DNA of 12,019 bases, from assembly GCA_938023515.1 (NCBI GenBank), contig CALJDR010000066.1, positions 1 to 12,019 on the forward strand. Reading direction: 5' to 3'. The position numbers and the translations under genes were made by a program. The notes beneath the pieces are model-generated. The model had not been told where the DNA came from and ran no database searches. It worked only from the letters and a program-made list of their open reading frames with translations. The DNA comes from an uncultured Flavobacteriales bacterium. Lineage in GTDB: Bacteria; Bacteroidota; Bacteroidia; Flavobacteriales; UBA1820. Shown here one piece after another: positions 1 through 5,650 of this stretch. Every line of letters begins with the position of its first letter. The first letter of the stretch is position 1.

Positions 1-50
1 TACGAGATGACGTCGAGTCTCGTGGGCTCGGAGATGTGTATAAGAGACAG
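1..50 (+). other. Illumina Nextera i7 adapter remnant (artefact)
   Basis: This is not genomic sequence. Bases 1-8 are the end of the P7 flow-cell primer, 9-16 (GACGTCGA) are an 8-base index, 17-31 are the Nextera read-2 linker, and 32-50 are the 19-base Tn5 mosaic end AGATGTGTATAAGAGACAG. The reverse complement of the same block, with the same index, closes the window at 11971-12019. Translating it in frame with the first gene gives the artefactual N-terminus MYKRQ. Confidence 0.98.
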
Positions 51-284
51 GTGAGCAACAGCATCGCCCTTTGCGGGCAGGACCAGAGCGTAGAATACGA
101 GCGTATCTACGTGGGCTACAAGTACACGTTCGTAAAGCCGAACCAGGTAGGGTGCGCCCTGACCTGCGCACCTTATGTCTATCTGGCACAGGATGCCATA
201 CCGGCAGGCATGAAGGCTTCCGACCTGCAGAAACTCACCCTCTCCGAATGGGAGAAAAAACTCGGACTGGAGCCTCTGAAGTAG
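51..284 (+). CDS. C-terminal fragment of an unrecognised protein (5' partial)
   Basis: This is an open frame with no genomic start. The first genomic codon is at 51 and the stop TAG is at 282-284, leaving 77 residues. The ATG at 36 lies inside the adapter and is not a real start. The fragment is mostly polar, with two cysteines close together (GCALTCAP) and a charged C-terminal helix ending KKLGLEPLK. I see no signal peptide, membrane segment or catalytic motif, and I do not recognise the family. The codons are GC-rich like the housekeeping genes further on and unlike the neighbouring lipoprotein gene. A strong terminator begins about 60 bases after the stop, so this is the last gene of its transcript. 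The coding call rests on the uninterrupted frame, its composition and the terminator. Function is unknown. Confidence 0.7.
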   Translation: MSNSIALCGQDQSVEYERIYVGYKYTFVKPNQVGCALTCAPYVYLAQDAIPAGMKASDLQKLTLSEWEKKLGLEPLK

Positions 285-343
285 GTTCCGGTTTCTATTC
301 CGGGAGAGCCGAATTCTTTCCGGAATAAAGCAACAAAACGAGA

Positions 344-371
344 CCCTTGCACAGTCGTGCAAGGGTTTTTT
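344..371 (+). terminator. Rho-independent terminator of the 5' partial gene
   Basis: A perfect 9-bp stem, CCCTTGCAC (344-352) with GTGCAAGGG (357-365), has a 4-base loop and is followed by six T (366-371). It closes the transcript of the partial gene upstream and isolates it from the lipoprotein gene. Confidence 0.92.
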
Positions 372-460
372 GTATCCTAAACACACGGATGCCAATCCCT
401 CACCCCCTGTTAAAGTCTAAAATTTATTTGTAGTCTTTTTCTTTACTTGCATATTTTTAG

Positions 461-468
461 TATTTTTG
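461..468 (+). promoter_or_regulatory. Bacteroidetes-type -7 box for the lipoprotein unit
   Basis: TATTTTTG matches the Bacteroidetes -7 consensus TAnnTTTG and would start transcription near 475, leaving a leader of about 60 bases. I see no convincing TTG-type -33 element at the usual spacing, so this is a candidate only. The rest of 373-533 is AT-rich and contains no gene I can support. Confidence 0.45.
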
Positions 469-533
469 AAAGCAAACGACAGCGCCTTTTGTCTGTACGA
501 ATATTCTGCTATTAACTTCAAATTTTTAAGGTT

Positions 534-1304
534 ATGAAAACAAAAATCATTACATTGTTGGCCGTAATGGGAATTGCCGCAACTGCACTGTTGCTTTCCT
601 GCAGCGAAAAATCCGTCACACAGGATGCTTGGCAATCACAGTCCGTTTCACAGGAATTGTCGGGATTGTACGACACATCTGTCCCATTATTACAAGCGGC
701 CCTTTCCAAAGTACCCGCAACCCGTTCTCATGGCGGGTATCGTATCGATATTCAATCTATAGAAGATCGGATTATCTCATTTTCTAAAAAATATAATGTT
801 ATTGAACAAGCAGAAAAAGCCGGATATTACCATGTCAAGCTTAACAAAGATTCCTTGATGATGGTTGCGTCTAATGCTTACGCACTAGCAGAGTATGCAA
901 AAGATAATGGCACTTCACGATATGCAGAAATCATCCTCCGGTTTGCAGAATCCGGAAAATTTGAATGGACACAAAATGAAATTATTGAAGATAATAAATT
1001 ATTGTTGGCTGAAAAAATATCCTTGATAATGATGTGTGTTGCACAAGATGCCATAAATAAAGAAAACATCCACACAAGAGAAAGAGGGAATCCTTGTAGG
1101 GAACAATTAAATTGGGACAAAACCAAATGTACCGGAACTTTTGTGCTAAATGCGGGGGTTTCTGGAGCGGGAGTAATTGCCAGCGGGGGATTGTTGGCCG
1201 CTCTTAGCGCAGTATGTTTTGTTTCGGCAGTGGATTCTTACGATACGTGCATGGACAATGCAAACGCTGTATACAAAGCTTGTATGGAAAGTCAACAAAA
1301 ATAA
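534..1304 (+). CDS. Putative lipoprotein with C-x10-C motifs, function unknown
   Basis: The product is 256 aa. The N-terminus is a clear lipoprotein signal: KTK, a hydrophobic core, then the lipobox LLSC with the acylated cysteine at 23 followed by Ser-Glu-Lys. It should therefore be membrane-anchored, facing the periplasm or cell surface. Residues about 40-180 look helical and polar. The tail is unusual: cysteines at 188 and 199, a Gly/Ala-rich hydrophobic stretch at about 202-230, then cysteines at 228, 239 and 250. Within each group the spacing is exactly 11, so they would lie on one face of a helix. The last two steps carry similar residues (VDSYDTC, AVYKAC). This suggests a disulphide-linked helical hairpin or a membrane-inserting hairpin. 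The start has AAGG just upstream. The stop lies 2 bases before the next ATG, so the gene is probably co-transcribed with the two membrane proteins downstream. Base composition is lower in GC than the housekeeping genes. I do not recognise the family. Confidence 0.85.
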   Translation: MKTKIITLLAVMGIAATALLLSCSEKSVTQDAWQSQSVSQELSGLYDTSVPLLQAALSKVPATRSHGGYRIDIQSIEDRIISFSKKYNVIEQAEKAGYYHVKLNKDSLMMVASNAYALAEYAKDNGTSRYAEIILRFAESGKFEWTQNEIIEDNKLLLAEKISLIMMCVAQDAINKENIHTRERGNPCREQLNWDKTKCTGTFVLNAGVSGAGVIASGGLLAALSAVCFVSAVDSYDTCMDNANAVYKACMESQQK

Positions 1305-1306
1305 TC

Positions 1307-1582
1307 ATGGATAGATACACCCATCAGAACAATGACAGCCCTCTATATATAACGATGATCGCCGTCGCAATCGTTTATACATGGACTGACCGCTGGATAG
1401 TCGGCAGCAATTATTACCTGGCATATGTCTACATAGGGGGCGTCTTCGCAGGACTAATCCTCTGGCGCTTTTTCTATCGTCTGAAAAAATGTCGGGAACT
1501 GTGCTGGGCGGAAATTCTGTTCCCGCTGCTAATCATCATCTGGGTGATTTCCCGCCAGGGAAGTTACTATGGTTGGTTCTAG
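1307..1582 (+). CDS. Small three-helix membrane protein (copy 1)
   Basis: The product is 91 aa, starting at the ATG 2 bases after the lipoprotein stop. The frame is open further upstream, but those codons would overlap the lipoprotein gene, so this ATG is preferred. Three hydrophobic segments are predicted at about residues 12-28, 36-57 and 66-82. They are separated by a short loop with aromatic residues (SNYYLAYVYIG) and a basic loop (RFFYRLKKCREL). It aligns end to end with the next gene product: both have VYT then IVG, YY..YVYIG or YY..YLYIG, a phenylalanine-rich second helix ending in an Arg-Phe pair, and a Leu/Ile/Trp-rich third helix. No Shine-Dalgarno is evident, so translational coupling to the lipoprotein is likely. 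Function is unknown. A lipoprotein partner or immunity role is possible but is only a guess from context. Confidence 0.75.
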   Translation: MDRYTHQNNDSPLYITMIAVAIVYTWTDRWIVGSNYYLAYVYIGGVFAGLILWRFFYRLKKCRELCWAEILFPLLIIIWVISRQGSYYGWF

Positions 1583-1593
1583 CACTTTAGAAT

Positions 1594-1878
1594 ATGGAAC
1601 ACTATTTTTCCATAAAAAACCTTCTCGACACCTGGATAACGGTGTTAGCACTTGTTTACACCGGCTGTGCTTCCATAGTGGGAGAGGAACTGGGGGCCGA
1701 TTATTACTACCCCTACCTGTACATCGGGGCCCCGATATTCGCCGTATTTTTTCTGGGACGCTTCATCGGCAAAGCCCGGAAAGGGACTATATATTGGGGG
1801 TATTTACTTCTCCTGGCTGCGATACTACTCTGGTGGGGCTATCATCTGGCACATCCGGATATCTGGTTCCTCCGGTAG
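1594..1878 (+). CDS. Small three-helix membrane protein (copy 2)
   Basis: The product is 94 aa, with its ATG 11 bases after the stop of copy 1. Hydrophobic segments lie at about residues 10-29, 37-57 and 67-86. The sequence is a diverged paralogue of copy 1, sharing the order VYT, IVG, a Tyr-rich stretch YYYPYLYIG, and GRF at the end of helix 2, with a basic loop GKARKG before helix 3. It has two acidic residues (GEELGAD) in the first loop that copy 1 lacks. The terminator starting at 1898 closes the unit, making this the last of three co-oriented, tightly packed genes. No known family is recognised. Confidence 0.75.
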   Translation: MEHYFSIKNLLDTWITVLALVYTGCASIVGEELGADYYYPYLYIGAPIFAVFFLGRFIGKARKGTIYWGYLLLLAAILLWWGYHLAHPDIWFLR

Positions 1879-1897
1879 ATATGCTATGCCCCCAAAC

Positions 1898-1926
1898 AAA
1901 AATCCGGCCAAACGGCCGGGATTTTT
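1898..1926 (+). terminator. Rho-independent terminator of the lipoprotein unit
   Basis: CCGGCC (1904-1909) pairs with GGCCGG (1914-1919) across loop AAAC. Flanking AAAAAT and ATTTTT extend the stem past a single bulged G at 1920. The T run on the plus strand is at 1922-1926. The remaining sequence to 2114 is very AT-rich and shows no gene or clear TAnnTTTG box. Confidence 0.85.
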
Positions 1927-2114
1927 CAGATTGCGCGATAAGATATCAGATTATCAAACCTGTTTTTTGATTCTTTTTTTGCTTATTTACAAATTGAAAT
2001 ATTATACGCCCCATTATAAATTGTATATTTAAACCATTAATACAAACGGTCTTAATTCCGAAAAACACCCTTTTATATGATTTTTTATTTATCAATAAAT
2101 TCAGGAACAGAATA

Positions 2115-3242
2115 TTGAACGACCGCCGGTATGATATAGATTATATTCGGGTGATTGCCTTCGGTATCCTCATTATATATCATGTAGCTGTATTTTTCGA
2201 ACCGGGAAATTGGCATATAAAAAATAATGTAACCTATAGGGATATTGTTTTCCCCATGATTTTTATTAATCAGTGGAGACTTCCCCTTTTATTTGTTGTT
2301 TCAGGAATGGGGACTTATTTTGCTCTGGGTAAAAGGAGCGGCAAACAATACGTAGGAGAAAGATTGAGAAGACTGCTGCTGCCTTTCATTATCGGAGTTG
2401 TGTTTATCGTTCCTCCACAGGTTTATATTGAGCGGATTAGCCAGGGAGTCGACTATGGGGGCTATTTCAATTTCTGGCCCGTTCAGTTTTTCAACGGGAT
2501 TTATCCCGAAGGGAATTTTTCATGGCACCATTTGTGGTTTATTCTTTACCTGCTGATATTTTCTTTAGTATGCCTTCCCTTATTCCTTAAGCTAAGGAAA
2601 AATAAAGAATCGGCTTTTTATTTGAAGATCAAAAAAATTATAGGTTCTTTTTGGGGCATTCTGTTCTTAGCCTTGCCGCTTTTATTATGGAGGATGCTTT
2701 TGTCAGGAAGTTTTCCTGCCACAAATGCTTTAGCAGGCGATTGGTTCAATCTGCTAAACTATTCTACATTTTTTGTGCTCGGCTACCTGTTAGTTTCAAC
2801 CGGGGAAGCATTCTGGAACACCGTAAAAAAGTACAGACTGACTTTTTTAGTGCTTGGAACAGCCGCCTATTCCATACTGATTTATTTATGGTTCGGAGGT
2901 TTTCAAAGGTCAGCCCTTTTCGACCTGGCCAATGATATCATTCAAACCCTCAATACATGGATATGGATACTATGTGTGTTCGGTATGGCGGCGCAGTATC
3001 TCAATAAATCCGGCAAATACCTATCATATGCCAACGAAGCGGTATATCCGTTTTATATATTGCACCAAACCGTCATCGTGATATTAGGCTACTATATGAA
3101 AGACTGGGACGCCTCCTTTTTTATCAAATTTCCGGCCATGGTCTTATTGACATTTATAATAACATGGGTACTTTATGAATACGGTATAAGGCGCTATAAA
3201 ATTATAAGGCCGCTATTCGGATTGAAAAATCTGAAAAAATAA
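2115..3242 (+). CDS. Acyltransferase family 3 integral membrane protein
   Basis: The product is 375 aa with about ten hydrophobic segments. The N-terminus (DIDYIRVIAFGILIIYH) is typical of acyltransferase family 3 (OafA/OpgC-like), with the conserved helix-1 histidine at residue 23. The Arg-rich RLRRLLLPF after helix 3, the segment SWHHLWFILYLL (HH at 138-139) and YPFYILHQT (His 327) also fit. These proteins transfer acetyl or succinyl groups across the inner membrane onto surface glycans, but the substrate here cannot be read from sequence. The only plausible start is TTG at 2115: no in-frame ATG lies near it, and AGGAA sits at 2103-2107, just upstream. The C-terminus ends in lysine and its last codons overlap the minus-strand terminator of the tRNA-Leu gene. 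The gene is AT-rich compared with the kinases beyond the tRNA. It is separated from the lipoprotein unit by that unit's terminator, so it appears to be transcribed alone. Confidence 0.88.
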   Translation: MNDRRYDIDYIRVIAFGILIIYHVAVFFEPGNWHIKNNVTYRDIVFPMIFINQWRLPLLFVVSGMGTYFALGKRSGKQYVGERLRRLLLPFIIGVVFIVPPQVYIERISQGVDYGGYFNFWPVQFFNGIYPEGNFSWHHLWFILYLLIFSLVCLPLFLKLRKNKESAFYLKIKKIIGSFWGILFLALPLLLWRMLLSGSFPATNALAGDWFNLLNYSTFFVLGYLLVSTGEAFWNTVKKYRLTFLVLGTAAYSILIYLWFGGFQRSALFDLANDIIQTLNTWIWILCVFGMAAQYLNKSGKYLSYANEAVYPFYILHQTVIVILGYYMKDWDASFFIKFPAMVLLTFIITWVLYEYGIRRYKIIRPLFGLKNLKK

Positions 3243-3277
3243 AAGCGACAAAAAGAAGAAATCTTCAATTTGTCGCT
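3231..3277 (-). terminator. Rho-independent terminator for tRNA-Leu (minus strand)
   Basis: AGCGACAAA (3244-3252) pairs with TTTGTCGCT (3269-3277), with an inner GAAG/CTTC stem and loop AAAT. Reading the minus strand, the hairpin is followed by a T-rich run (complement of 3233-3243). There is no T run on the plus side, so it works for the tRNA, not for the acyltransferase, whose stop codon (3240-3242) lies inside the T run. Confidence 0.88.
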
Positions 3278-3282
3278 CTCAG

Positions 3283-3364
3283 TGCGGGCGAAAGGACTCG
3301 AACCTTCAAGCCGTAAAGCACCAGATCCTAAGTCTGGCGTGTCTACCAATTTCACCACGCCCGC
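3283..3364 (-). tRNA. tRNA-Leu (anticodon UAG)
   Basis: This is an 82-base cloverleaf on the minus strand. The acceptor stem GCGGGCG pairs with CGCCCGC. The D arm contains AAATTGGTAGAC, and the anticodon stem CCAGA/TCTGG carries loop CTTAGGA, giving anticodon TAG, which reads CUA and other CUN leucine codons. The long variable arm of class II tRNAs and a T loop TTCGAGT are present, with discriminator A. The 3' CCA is not encoded. A terminator begins 6 bases after the end. Confidence 0.96.
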
Positions 3365-3368
3365 AGGC

Positions 3369-3397
3369 GCCGCGCTGCACTCACCGCACAGCGCGGC
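3369..3397 (-). other. GC-rich hairpin in the tRNA-Leu leader
   Basis: GCCGCGCTG (3369-3377) and CAGCGCGGC (3389-3397) form a perfect 9-bp stem between the ROK kinase stop and the tRNA. On the minus strand it is followed directly by the tRNA with no T run, so it is not a normal terminator in that direction. On the plus strand a T run lies 13 bases beyond it, but no gene points that way. It may be a processing or leader structure. Confidence 0.55.
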
Positions 3398-3404
3398 AAA
3401 TATA
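3397..3404 (-). promoter_or_regulatory. Candidate -7 box for tRNA-Leu
   Basis: TATATTTG on the minus strand matches TAnnTTTG and would start transcription near 3390, about 25 bases before the tRNA and within the GC-rich hairpin. The -33 element is not clear. Confidence 0.45.
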
Positions 3405-3427
3405 GGAAGTTTTTTTAAATAAAAAAC

Positions 3428-4405
3428 TCAGGCCTTCTTCTTGTTTTTTTCCAGCTCGTTCCAGGACAGGGCGGCCGATCCGAGGATCGCCACATTGCCT
3501 TCGTCGAGGCTGGACAGCAGGACTTTCACCTTGTTTTTGAAACAGTGGAGCATCGATTCTTCCATCGCTTCCTCGGTGGGTTTGCGGATCAGTTCGCCCG
3601 CTTTGGCCAACCCGCCGAACAGGATGATGGCCTCCGGGGAGGAGAATGTCACAAAATCGGCCAGTGCGCGGCCCAGCACCCGTCCGGTATAACGGAACGC
3701 TTCGCGGGCCAGATGGTCGCCCTCCATCGCCGCCTCGTAGATACGGGCCGACGAGAGGTCTTCGAAAGATACGTCGCGCAGTACGCTCGGGTTGGTGCGG
3801 TAGGACAGCATCTCGAATACCGTGCGGCGGATACCGTTGGCCGAGCAATACGTCTCCAGGCAGCCGTGACGCCCGCAGCCGCATTCGCGTCCGCCTTCCT
3901 TGATGATGACATGGCCGAGCTCCCCGGCAAAGCCGTCGTGCCCATATACCATATTACCTCCGATCACGATACCGCTGCCCACGCCCGTGCCCAGGGTGAT
4001 GACGATAAAATCCCTCATTCCTTTGGCCGTACCGAAGAGCATCTCGCCCATCGCCGCCGCATTGGCGTCGTTGGTCAGCACCGCCGGGATACCGAATTTT
4101 TCTTCCATCAGGGCCACGATGCGGGTGATGCCTTTCCAGGGGAGGTTCACGGCAAACTCGATACAGCCGTTGAAATAGTTTCCGTTGGGGGCGCCGACAC
4201 CGATCCCGATCAGTTCGAGCTGCTCCGGGCAATTTTTGAGCGAAGTCATTACTTCTGAATACAAATTGTCGAGATAATTCTCGAAATTCTCTCCCGGAGT
4301 GGTAGTCGAAATAGACGATTCGCAGTAAATCTTTCCTTCCTTGTCTACAAAGCCGTACTTGGTGTTCGTTCCGCCTATGTCGATACCCAGTGTTACTTTT
4401 TTCAT
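3428..4405 (-). CDS. ROK-family sugar kinase (glucokinase-like), copy 1
   Basis: The product is 325 aa, the usual ROK length. The N-terminal phosphate loop DIGGTNTKYG (9-18) binds ATP. LTNDANAAA holds the catalytic Asp at 113. LGTGVGSGIV (128-137) is the second phosphate site. The ROK zinc site is complete: His155 in GELGH, then Cys165, Cys167 and Cys172 in CGCGRHGCLE. A late ILFGG motif lines the adenosine pocket. Such enzymes phosphorylate glucose or related hexoses in the cytoplasm. The exact sugar is not determined, and no helix-turn-helix is present, so it is a kinase and not a ROK repressor. It is about 70% identical by eye to copy 2 just upstream. A terminator between the two copies suggests separate expression. 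A purine stretch, CAGGGA, precedes the ATG. Confidence 0.93.
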   Translation of the reverse strand: MKKVTLGIDIGGTNTKYGFVDKEGKIYCESSISTTTPGENFENYLDNLYSEVMTSLKNCPEQLELIGIGVGAPNGNYFNGCIEFAVNLPWKGITRIVALMEEKFGIPAVLTNDANAAAMGEMLFGTAKGMRDFIVITLGTGVGSGIVIGGNMVYGHDGFAGELGHVIIKEGGRECGCGRHGCLETYCSANGIRRTVFEMLSYRTNPSVLRDVSFEDLSSARIYEAAMEGDHLAREAFRYTGRVLGRALADFVTFSSPEAIILFGGLAKAGELIRKPTEEAMEESMLHCFKNKVKVLLSSLDEGNVAILGSAALSWNELEKNKKKA

Positions 4406-4440
4406 GGTTTATTCCCTGATTTATTTGATTACGGTAAAAT

Positions 4441-4477
4441 AAAATTGCCCGCCCCGCGAAGACGGCGGAGCGAGCAA
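4441..4477 (-). terminator. Rho-independent terminator between the two ROK kinases
   Basis: In minus-strand RNA a 13-bp stem forms between the complement of 4465-4477 and that of 4445-4457. Two G-U pairs and a 7-base loop are followed by TTTTATTTTA. On the plus strand the two wobble positions become A-C mismatches, so the structure is directional. It would end the copy 2 transcript before copy 1. Confidence 0.8.
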
Positions 4478-4519
4478 ATATATAAATTTTACGCTGGGGA
4501 AAAAAACGCAGGGCCCCGG

Positions 4520-5503
4520 TCAGGCCTCTTTTTTCTCTTTATAACCATCCCAAGCCAATGCCGCCGAACCCAGAATCGCCACATTGCCTTCCAGATTGGA
4601 CAGCAGCACATCCACTTTGTTCTTGTAGATGTGGAGCATGGATTCTTCCATCGCCTCTTCGGTCGCTTTGCGGAGGATTTCCCCGGCCCGCGCCACACCC
4701 CCGAACAGGATAAAGGCTTTGGGCGAGGAGAACGTCACGAAATTGGCCAGCGCCTTACCGAGCGTCTTGGCCGTGCGACGGAAAGCCTCGCGGGCGATCA
4801 CATCTCCTTCTTCGGCTGCTTCGTATATCTTGGCGGAGGTCAGCTCGTCGTACGGGATACCGCGCAGCACACTGTCGATCATTTCGTCGGCCAGCAGGTC
4901 CATCACCGTACGGCGGATACCGTTGGCCGAGCAGTAGGCCTCCAGGCATCCCCGGCGGCCACAGCCACACACACGCCCGCCTTCCTTGATGATGACATGA
5001 CCGAGCTCCCCGGCAAAGCCGTCATGCCCATATACCAGTTTTCCATCGACAACGATCCCGCTGCCTACGCCTGTACCCAGGGTGATGACGATAAAATCCT
5101 TCAGTCCTTTGGCCGTGCCGAAGAGCATCTCCCCCATCGCCGCCGCATTGGCGTCGTTGGTGAGGATGGCCGGTACGCCCAGGTTCTGTTGGATGAGGGC
5201 CGCCACGCGGAGCACCCCTTTCCACGGCAGGTTCACCGCAAATTCGATGGCGCCGCTGAAGAAATTGCCGTCCGGCGCGCCGATACCGGCGCCGATCAGT
5301 TCGAGGTCTTTTCCGCAGTTTGCCTGAGATTTCCGGATCTCCCCGCAGAGCCGTTCTATGTATTGTTCGAAACCTTCTTCGTTGTTCTCGCTTTTGAGAA
5401 CCGTAGGGATGGAAGATTCGCAGTAGATCTTCCCTTCTTTGTCCACAAAGCCGTACTTGGTGTTCGTTCCGCCTATGTCGATACCTAAAGCTACTTTTTT
5501 CAT
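4520..5503 (-). CDS. ROK-family sugar kinase (glucokinase-like), copy 2
   Basis: The product is 327 aa. All ROK signatures are intact: DIGGTNTKYG (9-18), catalytic Asp117 in LTNDANAAA, TLGTGVGSGI, zinc ligands His159, Cys169, Cys171 and Cys176, and ILFGG near the C-terminus. The first 31 residues differ from copy 1 only at position 5 (Ala for Thr). The two diverge most at residues about 33-65 and in the helical segment after the zinc site (about 195-230), so substrate preference could differ. It follows the ABC-F gene on the same strand, but that gene has its own strong terminator, so this one must be started within 5504-5600. An imperfect dyad sits right at its start codon. The role is ATP-dependent phosphorylation of a hexose in the cytoplasm. 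The specific substrate is an inference I cannot make. Confidence 0.93.
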   Translation of the reverse strand: MKKVALGIDIGGTNTKYGFVDKEGKIYCESSIPTVLKSENNEEGFEQYIERLCGEIRKSQANCGKDLELIGAGIGAPDGNFFSGAIEFAVNLPWKGVLRVAALIQQNLGVPAILTNDANAAAMGEMLFGTAKGLKDFIVITLGTGVGSGIVVDGKLVYGHDGFAGELGHVIIKEGGRVCGCGRRGCLEAYCSANGIRRTVMDLLADEMIDSVLRGIPYDELTSAKIYEAAEEGDVIAREAFRRTAKTLGKALANFVTFSSPKAFILFGGVARAGEILRKATEEAMEESMLHIYKNKVDVLLSNLEGNVAILGSAALAWDGYKEKKEA

Positions 5504-5536
5504 TGCATGAGTGTTTTAGTACGTTACTCTATGCAA
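5503..5536 (-). repeat. Imperfect inverted repeat at the start of ROK kinase copy 2
   Basis: TTGCATGAGT (5503-5512) faces ACTCTATGCAA (5526-5536). The arms match except for a one-base length difference at the bulge. It touches the start codon of the minus-strand kinase. It may be an operator or an mRNA hairpin affecting initiation. Copy 1 has no equivalent. Confidence 0.4.
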
Positions 5537-5601
5537 GGTACGTATTTTTACATCCGGGACAAAAAAAGATCGGAGGAAAATCCCAAGGCATCCCCGTGAG
5601 G

Positions 5602-5638
5602 AAAAAAATTCCCGGGGCAAAAGACTGCATCCCGGGAA
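5602..5638 (-). terminator. Rho-independent terminator of the ABC-F gene
   Basis: TTCCCGGG (5609-5616) pairs with CCCGGGAA (5631-5638). On the minus strand the stem is followed by seven T (complement of 5602-5608). It lies 13 bases after the ABC-F stop codon. Confidence 0.92.
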
Positions 5639-5650
5639 CAATGTCATTTT

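Noticed and set aside
36..50. ATG at 36 as the start of the first gene
   Set aside because: It lies within the adapter mosaic end. The real gene enters the window already open at 51.
1214..1306. Upstream ATG extending small membrane protein copy 1
   Set aside because: It overlaps the lipoprotein coding sequence by about 90 bases. The ATG at 1307 gives a product that aligns with copy 2.
1953..1971. ATCAAA/TTTGAT inverted repeat as a second terminator
   Set aside because: The stem is short and AT-only, and a better terminator stands just upstream.
373..3364. CRISPR array or tRNA-derived attachment repeat in the accessory block
   Set aside because: No regularly spaced direct repeats and no second copy of the tRNA-Leu 3' end were seen by eye.
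3545..5488. Long plus-strand open frames (237 and 347 codons) opposite the ROK kinases
   Set aside because: They are antisense shadows of the two kinases. They resemble each other only because the kinases do, and they have no motifs of their own.
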